A DNA stretch of 62,000 nt from Gnetum montanum. Taxonomy: Eukaryota; Streptophyta; Gnetopsida; Gnetales; Gnetaceae. Within the stretch, counting starts at the first letter, position 1. Each line of letters begins with the position of its first letter. This document shows, piece by piece, positions 23,822 through 34,009 of the stretch. The translations under genes and the position numbers were made by a program. The DNA lies in contig MNCI01028452.1 of NCBI GenBank assembly GCA_015680685.1, positions 769,786 through 831,785 of the forward strand, in the 5' to 3' direction. The notes under the pieces were generated by a model. That model was given only the letters and a program-made list of their open reading frames with translations. It made no database searches and was not told the origin of the DNA.

Positions 23822-25290
23822 CTTTTGACCCACCGGGTCTATAGGGTAACGGGGATAGCGAAAGTTTCACCGCCATAGCTTCCTCAACCGTGACTAGCTT
23901 GAGGGGTTGTTCCCATTCCCTATCTAGCTAGCCCTTCTCCTCACATTGATGGAAGATAGAGGGAAACCTGCATAGGTAAGATTGGTATTCCCCTCCGCAC
24001 TGGCCGATCATGCTTGCTCACAAATTCTTGACAAAAGAGAACTCTTGTAGGGCCAGCTGCGCCATAGCCAGCAGACCCTCTCGGTCGTGAAGCCGTTCAT
24101 CATCGATATAGAACCTGGTGGCAAACACACGCTATTAGCACTCAGCCAATACGGTCGGCGTTGCACAACATAGCGGAGCTCAATTGCAAAACTCACCCAC
24201 CAGCATAATAGACAGTCCCTTGTGGGTTCTGAAAGCACGTCACTATATAACGTGCAAGGAATAGTGTGTTGTACTAGTTATAGCAATTGTATTCAGGCAT
24301 ATCCCAAATCCAGGCTAGACGCTTCAATTCTGTTAAGTGTTGGCTGGGCCCCTCTCCCTACCTGCCCGCAAATTCCTCGTTGGTAAAATATCTTACAATG
24401 CTGCAACTTGCCCCAGGCAACAAGGCTTCTATTATGCCAGATGACTCCACCTTCTCCAAGGAGGACTAGATGATCACACTAAAACGATTAAGAAGAAACT
24501 GCAAAAAGTCCTGCGCTCCGTCTTTGAACCAAACTACTCGCTCTTCTAAACATATCTGGGGAGGAGGGGCACCGGCCATGGGTTTGCTCACATGGCATAG
24601 GACCCCGCTGATGTCTAAGACGATTAATCTGGACCTTGGCCTCACCCTGTATGCCATAATCAGTGAATGTTAGCATACTTAAAGGCAATGCGCATGCAAC
24701 ATAGCAAAGTCTAGTAGTCTATGTATGTAGCATAACGTAACCCTCTGTCCATACATAGCATAGCAAGGGTGTGAAAGCCTAGCATAATGAAAACATGTGA
24801 ATAAGCCTGACATAGCAACAAAACAACTGATGACATATTCTAATAAAAATTCATGTCGCACTACCACATCATACATGGCCTAGCCCCCTCAGGAGTTTTA
24901 CATTACCGCATGCTAGGGTTAGGCAACTGAAACTGCCCCAGCCCCTACATTCATAACAACTGCAGCGGTGGTAGTTTCAGTAACCCTACATGCAATCACG
25001 ATGCAACAATTACACATCTGCCATGATAGAGATGGTGGTGGCAGCAATGTAAAGGTCAAACTGACGCAACCACATAAAACACAGATAGTCGAGGATGAGC
25101 GCAAAACAAATAGGATGCAAAACAAGGGCAGAAGGTAACCAAAAGTGCAAATCAGAGGTAGAGGGTACACAGTAACCTACTGGGTCAATGATGTGCTTTG
25201 TCGCGCCGCAACTCTTGCTTTTGGTGCACTCGTCAAGGCCTTCTCTGCCTCCTCAACCCTCATAAGCACCAGATAAGTCTTAGGAGCCAT
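23822..25290 (-). pseudogene. Exons 1-3: FCP1/NIF-like HAD domain region
   Basis: Exon 1 (25290-25181) begins MAPKTYLVLMRVEEAEK. Exon 2 (24646-24197) has SRLIVLDISGVLCH, where HAD phosphatases have the nucleophile motif DxDG(T/V)L. It continues with VWFKDGAQDFLQFL and NRFSVII, then a TAG where the family has the W of (V/I)WSS. Later come LTELKRLAWIWD and CFQNPQGTVYYAG. Exon 3 (24114-23822) opens FYIDDERLHDREGLLAMAQ, like the D..D..LL..L..L end of FCP1 domains. The second catalytic Asp is Ser here, so activity is doubtful even before the stops. The resemblance to plant FCP1-like proteins is by eye and could be wrong in detail. Confidence 0.55.
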
Positions 25291-25441
25291 TTTCCTATTT
25301 GCAGATTTGCACCTTTCGCTGCAAAAGCTCGCTTTATCAGTCGAATGACACAATTGCTCCATGCTCCGAAATTGCCTTATGCTCAAATATGGGCTTGACA
25401 CTCTTACGGTAGAAATGGAAAAATTGTTCAGGTTCAACCCC

Positions 25442-25449
25442 CATTTATA
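25442..25449 (-). promoter_or_regulatory. TATA box of the antisense gene
   Basis: TATAAATG within GCTATAAATGGGGGTTG on the minus strand, about 150 bases upstream of the proposed start at 25290. The older copy has TATATAAAC at 40333-40325, about 90 bases upstream of its equivalent exon. Placement in both copies supports an own promoter. Confidence 0.55.
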
Positions 25450-25636
25450 GCAGTAATGACAAAGCGGGGAAACTTGCCTCTCTTTCTCTCTCTGATTAAT
25501 GCGAGGCATGTTGTACAGTGTAGCATGCTCGCCACAACATCATAGAACTATCAGCATTAAAGCCTTAACATGTTTCAAGCCAACTACTTGCCTTCCCAAA
25601 AACAAATATATATATATATATATATATTTGTTTTTG

Positions 25637-25965
25637 GTTAAAGGTCCGAAAAGGCCTTAAATTAGTGATCCTACCGATTGTGATACGACTAGTCCAAAAA
25701 GACCTCAAACTAAGTAGCCCTAGCGCGGTTGCATCCTTGACGGTCCGCAATGACATTAAACTAACAATACCATGTGCTTGCATCAGTAGTTTTTGCTTCT
25801 TCTTCCACAAGGCAATATCGTAATCTTGAGCGATTTCATGTCTGCAGTTAGTGTTTTCACATTAACGATTTGATACTTCTCATATCTGCAAAGTCTCATG
25901 TTCCGCATACTATTATTTCGCATGACATGTTATAGTTTGGCAGTCTGAAATGACACTAAACTAGC
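25637..25965 (+). repeat. AAACTAGCA array 2 (with AT microsatellite beside it)
   Basis: Degenerate units such as GGTCCGAAAAGGCCTTAAA, GTCCGCAATGACATTAAAC and GTCTGAAATGACACTAAAC followed by TAGCA or similar, same strand as array 1. An (AT)n tract lies just before it at 25608-25628. It is on the RT-proximal side of the antisense gene, upstream of the gene's TATA box. Confidence 0.65.
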
Positions 25966-26154
25966 ACTTTGACACTTGCATATCGGTAGCCACACAACTT
26001 CACACCAGCAGTTTACACCTCTTGCAGCCCTACGCTCTTGTGCCCTGGCAATACGCCCTGATCTTAAAATGGCAAACTCGCAACCTCATCGCTACCTTGC
26101 AAATTGCCATCGCACAATATCTTTGATAGGCATCTCTTAACTAGTCTTTCATCT

Positions 26155-26174
26155 CATGATGGTAGGTCAAGCGG
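26155..26174 (+). repeat. Right copy of direct repeat flanking the antisense block
   Basis: CATGATGGTAGGTCAAGCGG. See the copy at 20354. The RT open frame begins directly after the in-frame TAG inside this repeat. Confidence 0.6.
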
Positions 26175-27390
26175 GAGATGGGAATCCATCATGACCTTTC
26201 CATGCCTTTGACGATAGAAGGACCATAGGGTAAGCTTGTAAGATAGTTGAACCCTGCCATGATCAACTGGGGGTCAACCACGACTAGCACTATAGCAACC
26301 TTAGAGGCATCCCCAGACTGGCCCGAGCATCTGGTCAAAACTCTAGACCTAGAGGCCAGGGATGTAACTGAGGACCCTCTCGTCGAGACACCTATGACCA
26401 CGTCAAAGAGGGAGGTGAAAACGTTAAAACTCAGCTCCCTCCTAGACATGCAAACGCACGAAGAAGTAGCTAAGATTCTGCAAGATAACATTGACATCTT
26501 CGCATGGTCGTACAATGACATGCCGGGTCTAAATCCATGGCTAATTCAGCACAACATCATCCTAGACCCACACGTAAAGGCAGTCAAGCAGAAGGCTTGC
26601 AAAATTAAGCCAGAAATTGCACTAACCATGTGGGACGAAATCACTAAGCTCTACCAAGCTGGTTTCATCCGCATGGTCGACTATTCAGAGTGGGTGTCCA
26701 ATGTTGTTGTGGTTTCAAAGAAAACAGGAGGGATACAGATCTGTATAGACTTCCAGGATTTGAACAAGGCAACAATCAAAGATGACTTCCCACTCCCAAG
26801 CATTGACCAACTCATCGACACCACGGTTGACCATGCTCTGCTATCCTTCATGGATGGTTTCTCTGAATATAACCAAATCCGTATCAACCCAGAGCACTAG
26901 TTTTCCACAACCTTCATGACCCTGTGGGGAACCTTCTACTATACCATGATGTCCTTTAAGCTCAAGAATGCTGGAGCAACCTACCAGTGGGCCATCACTT
27001 ACATTTTCAGTGACTATATCCTGGAAACATTAAATGACTACATGGATGATATAGTAGTCAAGTCCAAAGAAGTAGTTGACCACCCACGTGACCTAGGGGT
27101 AGTCCTCAAATGCTGCTAAAGGCACAACCTACACCTTAATCCTAAGAAGTGTGTCTTTGGGGTGAAAATTGGATGCATGCTAGGGTTCGTGGTATCGAAG
27201 GCTGGAATATGGGTAGATCCTGACAAAGTCAAAGCCATTATCAACCTAGCGCCTCGCGCAAACCTTAAGGAGTTACACAGTTTACAAGGTAGAGTTTAAT
27301 TTATCCAAAGGTTTATAGCAAGGTTGACCGACAAGTTACACCCCATGCAACATCTTCTAAAGAAGGGGGTTAACTTCGAATGGATGACCT
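26166..27390 (+). pseudogene. Reverse transcriptase of the younger Tat element, broken
   Basis: The frame includes DIFAWSYNDMPGLNP, VKQKACKIKPE, AGFIRMVDYSEWVSNVVVV, ICIDFQDLNKATIKDDFPLP, FMDGFSEYNQIRI and the catalytic NDYMDDIVVKS (YMDD near 27040). After a TAA at 27118 it goes on with NLHLNPKKCVFGV and GFVVSKAGI to FIQRFIARLTDKL. Stops at 26899 (TAG), 27118 and about 27297 inactivate it. In the family it copies the genomic RNA into DNA. Confidence 0.85.
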
Positions 27391-27742
27391 AGTGTCAACA
27401 AGCCTTCAACAATCTGAAGGAGGAACTCTCACACCTCCTGACTATGCATCTGCCACAAGGGAACAAACCTTCATCTACCTCGCTACCTCTAACACGTCTG
27501 TCGTCGCACTGCTATGTCAGAAACGGGACAACGGTTCTAAGATACCATTGTATTATCTAAGTCACGTGCTAATAGCGCATGAGGTAAGATACAACGAAGT
27601 GGAAAGGAATTGCCTGGCCCTAGTATTCACACTAAAAAAGTGGCAGCATTACCTATTTCACAGCATAACTAATGTCATTTGCAAGAGCAACATACTCCGA
27701 GCTATCACTAACAACTTGTATGAAAGTAGCAGGATAGCTTGA
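27391..27742 (+). pseudogene. RNase H (retroviral-position) of the younger Tat element
   Basis: Reads LATSNTSVVALLCQKRD, IPLYYLSHVL and YNEVERNCLALVFTLKKW, the usual plant Ty3 RNase H succession. The first acidic residue and the C-terminal HTDH-like block are degraded (ICKSN). It follows the RT frame directly after a TAG at 27389-27391. Confidence 0.75.
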
Positions 27743-27790
27743 TAGAAGGCAATAACCGCAGAGTTCGATCTATGCTATGTAAGCCAATCA

Positions 27791-28399
27791 TTGACAAAGG
27801 GTCAAGCCATAACAACCCAACTCACGGCTTCACCAGTCAATGACCAAGCAACCATAGACCCTGAGTTCTCGGATGAATACGTCAGCAATTTTCACATCAT
27901 CCCGTCGCATTTTGAAGTCATATTACATTTTGACGGTGCATCAACCACCCTAGGAGGTAGCGCCACTACCATAATTACGTTCCCCTCTGGGGAAATGCAC
28001 CCATCCGTTTACCGATTTGCATTCTCTTGTACCAACAATGTGGCAGAATACGAGGGGCTACTCAGAGGCCTCTTAACTGTCCAAGCGCTACACATACAAC
28101 ACCTAGCCATCTAGGGAGATTTGCAATTAGTTGTGAATCAGGTCATCGAGGTCTACGACTGCAAGGCTATGCACCTGCAACCCTACTATGATTTAGCAAA
28201 AACCCTTCTTAAGCAATTCGCAACCATAAATCTACAACATGTGCCACGTAATGAAAACACCGTGGTAGATGCTTTAGCTACCCTTGCACTGAACATTCCA
28301 TCACATTCTTTTGCAAACCTACCAACCTCGATTATAGAATGCGTAGAGCCCATCGTTCAGGAGGAACGCGTGGCATCTGTTAGTGTTGCGGACTCCTAG
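27791..28399 (+). pseudogene. Second, archaeal-type RNase H (aRNH)
   Basis: ILHFDGAS opens the domain, followed by NNVAEYEGLLRGLL, GDLQLVVNQV and NENTVVDALATLA: the D-E-D-D pattern of archaeal/plant-type RNase H. One TAG (28112-28114) interrupts it. In plant Ty3 elements this extra domain is diagnostic of the Tat lineage. Confidence 0.85.
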
Positions 28400-28429
28400 G
28401 AATGGTATGTCAATATCAAAGCTTATCTA

Positions 28430-29399
28430 TAGTACGACGAGCCCCCAGAAGGATTAACATTCACCCAGAGAGATGCAATCCACAAGCATGCCTAGCAATA
28501 CATGCTCATGGGAAATGACACCCTATGTCGACGCTCCTACGACGGGGTATTGCTGGTATACTTGGGTGGCGAGCTAACGTAGAAGGTAGTTAATGAAGTA
28601 CATGAGGGGCTGTGCGGTGGACACATAGCACCCAAGGCTATGGCTACCAAAATCAGACGCCTAAGGTACTACTAGCCCCACGGAACGTGATTACTTGTTG
28701 AAAGTTAAAACGTGCGATACATGCCAGAGATACGCAAATCTCATACACATAGCACTTATAGATCTACACCCAACGCAAATCATGTGGTCCTTTCAACGAT
28801 GGGGATTAGACCTCATAGGGCCTATCATGCCTAAGTCCTCCGCAGGGCATAGCTTCATTATCACTGCTACTGAGTATTTTAATAAGTGGGTGGAGGCTAT
28901 TCCTCTAAGGAAGACAACATCGCAACAAATCTGCCATTTTATCCTAGATAACATAGTGACAAGGTTTGGGCTTCTAATGACTATTGTGATCGACAATGGG
29001 CCATAGTTTAGCAGTACGGAAACCCAAGCCTTCTGTAGCAATCTAGGCATTAAACAAACATTTTCTTCCCTTTACTATCCGTAGGCGAACAGGCAGGTGG
29101 AGGCTACAAATAAATCCATCATCAACTTGCTGAAGAGGATGCTTAACAACAGCAAGAGGTGGTGGCAAGAGCAAATCCTCTATGTCCTATGGGCCTACCA
29201 AACAACGTGTAGAATCGCAACAAGTAAGACCCATTATAGTCTTGTTTATGGATCTGAAGCTGTATTGCCTCTTGAGTTGCAGGTACCATCGCTCTGGATA
29301 ATCCTCGTGGATGTTGTAAGCGAAACCCAGAACAATAAGGCACACTATCGACCTCGACTCAGTGGAGGAAGAGCACGTGCAAATGCTGAAATGCATTGA
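28430..29399 (+). pseudogene. Integrase of the younger Tat element, broken
   Basis: The zinc-binding half reads VNEVHEGLCGGHIAPKAM and CDTCQRY (H-H-C-C). The core has WGLDLIGP, VIDNGP and NRQVEATNKS, giving D, D and E. The C-terminal part reads TTCRIATSKTHYSLVYG and continues to about 29400. TAG codons replace Gln at 29005 (DNGPQF) and 29083 (YPQAN). Upstream stops at about 28400, 28495 and 28580 break the frame. The enzyme inserts the cDNA into the genome in intact members. Confidence 0.8.
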
Positions 29400-29639
29400 G
29401 CACTACCAGAGCAAGCAGCAGCAGAAGCACCATGCAGACCTGCATCGACAGCCAGTGGAGAAGGGAGACCTCATCCTCAAGGCCACTCGAGAGCAAGCAA
29501 ATTCTCAGCCAACTGGGAAGGCCCTGACGTGGTTACTAAAGCCTTCAGAAACGAAGCCTTCAAGCTGGCAGACATGAACAACAATGAGTTCACCAACCCA
29601 GTGAATCACTTGTATCTCAAGCTGTACTACATCTGAAGC

Positions 29640-29960
29640 GCAACGGCAACTGCAACGACATCCATCCGCTACGACAATAAACTGGTAATCACACCAAGCA
29701 GCTTCCGTAGTGAAGATAAAATAGCAGCATCGAGCAACGCTAGCTATGGCATAAAACTGGCAACAACCGTCGGCTACGATGTAAAACTGGCACTGTTAGT
29801 CCACTATGACTAGAAACTGGCACGGCACGTCTGCTACGACGATAAACTAGTATGTACAGTCAGTTGGGACCTTAAACCAGCATGGTGGTTAGCTGGAACA
29901 TTAAACAAGTACGCAGTCTACCAAGACCTTAAACTGGGTTCACATCACATCCCTAGCATG
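29640..29960 (+). repeat. AAACTGGCA array 3, after integrase
   Basis: Eight or so degenerate units such as GCTACGACAATAAACTGGTA, GGCTACGATGTAAAACTGGCA and CTACGACGATAAACTAGTA, spaced about 35-50 bp. The motif and strand match arrays 1, 2 and 4. Confidence 0.7.
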
Positions 29961-30986
29961 CACCAATACCAGATACACGCCGAACGAGTGGGGGCGATGT
30001 TAACATGTGGGTGGGACGTCGTAGCTCTGGGATGCAGTTCACAACACACTAAGAACGCGGTCTGGGACATATGCAACGCCACCACCCTTGGCATCATGCT
30101 GACCCTCCAAAGACACTGTATGACATCACACTAGCCCTTTAAACCTACCATCGCCACAACGCATGAAGCTGACGATGGTTCTTGGGCTAGCTTCCACATC
30201 TGGAGTGCCAACAGTATTGTGGCCCAGCCACAATATGGCGACTCCAGCTCCCTACCAACGCCTGGGCTTGCACGGTGTTAGCTATGTGGTGGTTGATCCC
30301 ATGGCTGAACCAGGAATGCAAGCCCCTGGTAGGGATTCCAGAGCATCTGCAGCCGTAAAAATGCTCGGCGCCTTCACGACCAACTCCTCCATGCCAGCGC
30401 TGCCAAGGCCGCTGCTGGCCTTCCTGCTTGGGACATTGCACACCAGCAACGGTGCCCAAGAGTAACAACAATGCCAACGACTAGCAAGACATTGTCCTCG
30501 CAGACACATCTCATGATAGTAGCAAATGCCACAGCATTGCAAAGCAAGTGCCTGGGCTAGCTTGACCTCTATAGAGTGTAAACTCCCATGGCGCGCGTAA
30601 CACAGCTTGCCGCGTGGCGAACACAATGCCAGTTCCATGGCATGCGTAACATAGCTTATCACATGGAACACACTTGTAGGCGGGTCAAAACACTTCATAG
30701 ATGAAACACAACTCATCCTGTGAAGGAAGCACTCGTCCTACCAGAGGTTGAAGAACAGCACCAGCCAAAGATGAAAATGCGAAGGAGTCCCTCAAAGCAT
30801 TCCGACGAGGGACTCTGCTAAACATCATCTTTGCTCTCTGCCTTAACCTCTGCAAAACTAATGCAACACTCTCAAGTGCGGCCAAGCGACTTCTCAACAC
30901 TCGTCAAGCGACAGCCTTAGCATTTCGCTTGCTACGGTGTTTCATATTCTTTGCCGACGTCTATCGAGCTTGTTCTCTAGATGTCG
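29961..30986 (+). other. 3' untranslated region of the younger Tat element
   Basis: Between the array and the purine tract. Short open stretches (30163-30465) match nothing known and differ in style from the real genes. The sequence contains CA/TG-rich near-repeats around 30590-30670 (CATGGCGCGCGTAACA and CATGGCATGCGTAACA). Confidence 0.5.
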
Positions 30987-31001
30987 ACAAAGAGGGGCCA
31001 A
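30987..31001 (+). promoter_or_regulatory. Polypurine tract of the younger Tat element
   Basis: ACAAAGAGGGGCCAA immediately before the 3' LTR start TGAAACACC. Confidence 0.75.
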
Positions 31002-32637
31002 TGAAACACCTCAAAAAATATGAGGTCATCCTGGCTTCACCAGGCCTTGCAATCCGCGCAGCACTATGGCAGTTCATCGGGAGGAGAACACCTCGAATTC
31101 AGGTGACCAATTCGACAAATTTTCTACTTTAGGTGTTAACAGGTTCTAAGAGCCATCCTGCCTGTCCACCTAAGTAGCTTGCCCAGTCGACAACCTGCTT
31201 AGAAAAAGTGCGGAGTTGGCAGCAGCATTCTGGGTGCATGAAAAATAGTTCAGCAAGTTTTCTAAGTCGCGAAGTATGCTACGCTATGTAGCGTAGCAAA
31301 CTTCAGAAGACGATTGCAGAACAAAGTACTACGTTACACCACGCCACGTGACGTAGCATGGCAATAGCTTCGTAGTTAACATCCTTGCCCGGTTTCGGGT
31401 CCTGCAACGATGTCCCTTCCCATCAGGAAGTAGTGGACTATGTCTACTACTATGCTACGCTGAGCTACAAGGTGCAGCGAGGCGTAGAAATTCTACGGAA
31501 GAGACAAAAGGCAGTTCGATGGGTAAGAACAGCAAAGTTCGTAAGCCTTGCATCACGGGAAACAAAGTATGCAAATCGGCAAAGTTTCTGCGACTAAGGC
31601 CGGTTGCTACACTACGTAGCGTAGCATAGCATAGCAAGCATGCAACGCACACATTAATGCTACGCTACGCCAAGCATGTTACGCTGCGCCAAGCATGTTA
31701 TGCTATAAAGCATAGCAAGGCATGCAGGTGGTCGTGCGACATTAATGCACTTCACCTAATTAAACCGTTGGTATACGTTCCCGAACGCTGACAATGTAGT
31801 TATGGTGTGGCAGACCTACAGTTATGGCATAACAAACTCACGGTCATAACGGTCTTACAGATCCAACGGTCACACACGGCACGTGTGACGCCAGTAAGTC
31901 AACGGAAGCCCAGGGCACATGGCGTCCAAACCGCCCCTTTTGGCATGCCCTCAGTCTTAGAAATACCCCCATCAGCAACATTCAAAGAGTTTCGCTCAAT
32001 TCGAAATCTCTGAAAAAAAAGGCTTCTTGCTCTCTCTCTCTCTCGCATCAGAAATTCTCCCTCTGGCATGTTACAATATCAAGTATTATAAGCTTTCTGT
32101 TTGACGCCGCAAACAATTAGCATCTTCAACTGGCACTCCATCCTATCCTCCTTTCTACCACCTTGGTAGAATCCTCGTGCTGTCCGCTCCAAAGTCCGTG
32201 CCTGAGCACACAACCCACCTGATCTATACACCTTGGTTATTTTCGGGATCTCTACACTTCGTCGCGTTGTGCAACCAACTGTACCCATTTTGGAAGAGCA
32301 AATTTGTGGCCCTGGAGTAGTGCACCCTTCTAACTATATTTTACTTTGTTTCCTGATATTGTCGCATGTTGCATTACTTCCTGTTTCATCTACTTTCAAG
32401 CATTGTTTCATTTATTTATTTTCAAGTATTGCGTTGCATTTCCATTTCTGTTTCAAAATATATGTTGCAAAAGGCTATATAGACGTCGACTTAAGTCCCT
32501 ATTTGATCGACCAGACCATTCAGGATGCTCCATGTCCGCATACACCCAACACGGTCCTCCTGCGAGCATGGGGTTGAAACTGTCGCACCCGCCAACCCAT
32601 CGATGTTTTCCAGCTGTTGATGTTTTCGATCGCTACA
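31002..32637 (+). repeat. 3' LTR of the younger Tat element
   Basis: Starts TGAAACACCTC and ends GATCGCTACA, 1636 bp, colinear with 14280-15914. It differs by scattered substitutions and by indels in the GCTACGC hairpin region. It is followed by the target duplication ACATC (32638-32642). Confidence 0.9.
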
Positions 32638-32642
32638 ACATC

Positions 32643-33095
32643 GATAGCTACTCTTAGGTCTTTCAATGAATCGAGGGTTATTATCAAGGGGTCTATCTCA
32701 TTAGCTTTTGTGGTAGGGGAGTAATTCCCCATGACTACAAATATCTTGGTGATGGAAGAGAGACCTAGGTTTAACCTTATGCTAGGAAGTTTTTCATCGA
32801 CTTAGTTATGAGCTGTGTCTTCTCCTATCCACTAAGAGATTCACCTTCCTTATGAAGGAGGTGAGATCATCATTCATGGTGATAGTGCAATGCCCCTAGT
32901 TGTTAACAATGTGGACATAGAGTAGGGGTCTGAAGTGGAGTTTTAAGAAGAAGCTCATAGTCACAAAATCCAATGACCTAAGAGAAAATAGGAAACCAAT
33001 AATGACAATGATGGGCTGCAAGATGTGTCATGGGATGAACTCCTATTTAACATTATTAGTGAAGGCAATGGTGAATATAAACTTGTGTAGAATAG
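32643..33095 (+). pseudogene. Protease C-terminal half of the old Tat element
   Basis: Resumes the frame cut at 14279 with LRSFNESRVIIKG (younger copy LRSFNGVRVLVKG), then RPRFNLMLG and EIIIHGDSAMPLVV. It degrades into an acidic tail with stops. Joining across the insertion restores colinearity with the younger copy, which proves that the insertion split this gene. Confidence 0.75.
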
Positions 33096-33382
33096 ACCTT
33101 ACTCATTTTCTAATCTTTTGAAAATTAGGAAAAGTATACACAAGTGAAGTATCCCTTAACTCTTCCACCCCATGTTCTTATAACCATGTAGCCAAAAGCC
33201 ATGTAGCTTAGCCTAGATTTTTATTTTCATTTGCATTTTATTTATGTATTATAGCCTTTATTTTTCATTACCTTTCCACATGATGAAAAAAACATAAAAT
33301 TTCAAAAAATAAAAATTTTACCAAAAAATAATAATAATATAAAACTTTGAGGGTCAACCATCTTCTAAAACTAGCAAACCCA
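33096..33382 (+). other. Spacer of the old Tat element
   Basis: AT-rich, non-coding, between protease and array 4. It corresponds to 20362-20480 of the younger copy. Confidence 0.45.
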
Positions 33383-33650
33383 TGGCTTGTCGAGGTCTTA
33401 AATAGGCATCTTGGCCTATCAAGGCCTTAAACTGACATACCAATCTATTAAGACTTTAAACTAGCATTGAAATCCACTAAGACGTTAAATTGGCATTCCA
33501 ATTTGCTATGACTTTAAACTAGCATCACAATGTGCTAAGACTCTAAACTAGTGTTACATTTTGCTTAGATATTAAACTGGCATCGTAGTCCACTAAGACT
33601 CTAAACTGGCATCTTAGCTTGCCACGATCTTATATTGGCAATAAATGTAC
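33383..33650 (+). repeat. AAACTAGCA array 4 (old Tat element)
   Basis: Seven to eight units about 36 bp apart, such as CAAGGCCTTAAACTGACA, AAGACTTTAAACTAGCA, ATGACTTTAAACTAGCA and AAGACTCTAAACTGGCA. It has the same position and strand as array 1 relative to the antisense gene. Confidence 0.8.
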
Positions 33651-34009
33651 AACTTGTCATGTCTTTTCTTTTATTAAAAAATGGTAAGTAATCCTTGCCT
33701 ATTTATAATCCTATAATTCTCAACATAACCAACATAGATACAATCTACATAGTTATTTCCAACACTTGTAACCTTCGAACCTTAAAATAATAAAGCAATC
33801 AATAACGTATATAGTCCAAAAAAAAACCAAAAACTTAAACTTTAAAACATAGCCATGGCCACATTGTGGGGCATAAATGTTAAATCTATCAATCATATAT
33901 GTTAAAATGTCTACAACTCAAGTATTGGCCAACATAAACCATAGAAATGTCAAGCATAAACTAAAATAAACAAGAAAGACTATCACATCAGGCATCTAAT
34001 GATGAGAAG

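Larger units (their letters stand above)
20882..25290 (-). pseudogene. Eight-exon antisense gene of the younger Tat element, broken
   Basis: Read on the minus strand from ATG at 25290 to TGA at 20884-20882. Proposed exons are 25290-25181, 24646-24197, 24114-23822, 23736-22684, 22557-22263, 22164-22027, 21922-21100 and 21013-20882, about 1,090 codons. Introns have GT-AG ends (for example GTGAGT at 24196 and GTAAGA at 22262) and mostly T-rich or CAG/TAG acceptors. Junctions 1-4 and 6 keep the frame exactly and junction 7 does so after a frameshift inside exon 7. Junction 5 is off by one base here but in phase in the older copy. Nonsense codons are mostly TAG (exon 2 has three). Exons 1-3 resemble an FCP1/NIF-type HAD domain, exon 4 resembles proteins known from antisense ORFs of plant Ty3 elements, and exons 5-8 are acidic or coiled-coil-like. 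Function unknown. Confidence 0.75.
14280..32637 (+). mobile_element. Younger Tat/Ogre-lineage Ty3 retrotransposon, complete but inactive
   Basis: Bounded by LTRs of 1635 and 1636 bp and by a perfect 5-bp target duplication ACATC (14275-14279 and 32638-32642). The order is LTR, PBS, tandem leader, gag, protease, a 5.8-kb block holding an antisense gene, RT, RNase H, archaeal-type RNase H, integrase, repeat-rich 3' region, purine tract, LTR. Total length is 18,358 bp. Two RNase H domains assign it to the Tat lineage, and its size and the large insert between protease and RT recall Ogre. The sense ORFs carry many stops. It inserted into the protease gene of an older relative. Confidence 0.9.

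Noticed and set aside
30163-30716. Frames of 96-144 codons on both strands after integrase
   Set aside because: Overlapping on opposite strands in a GC-richer non-coding 3' region; no recognisable domain and no counterpart in the old copy.
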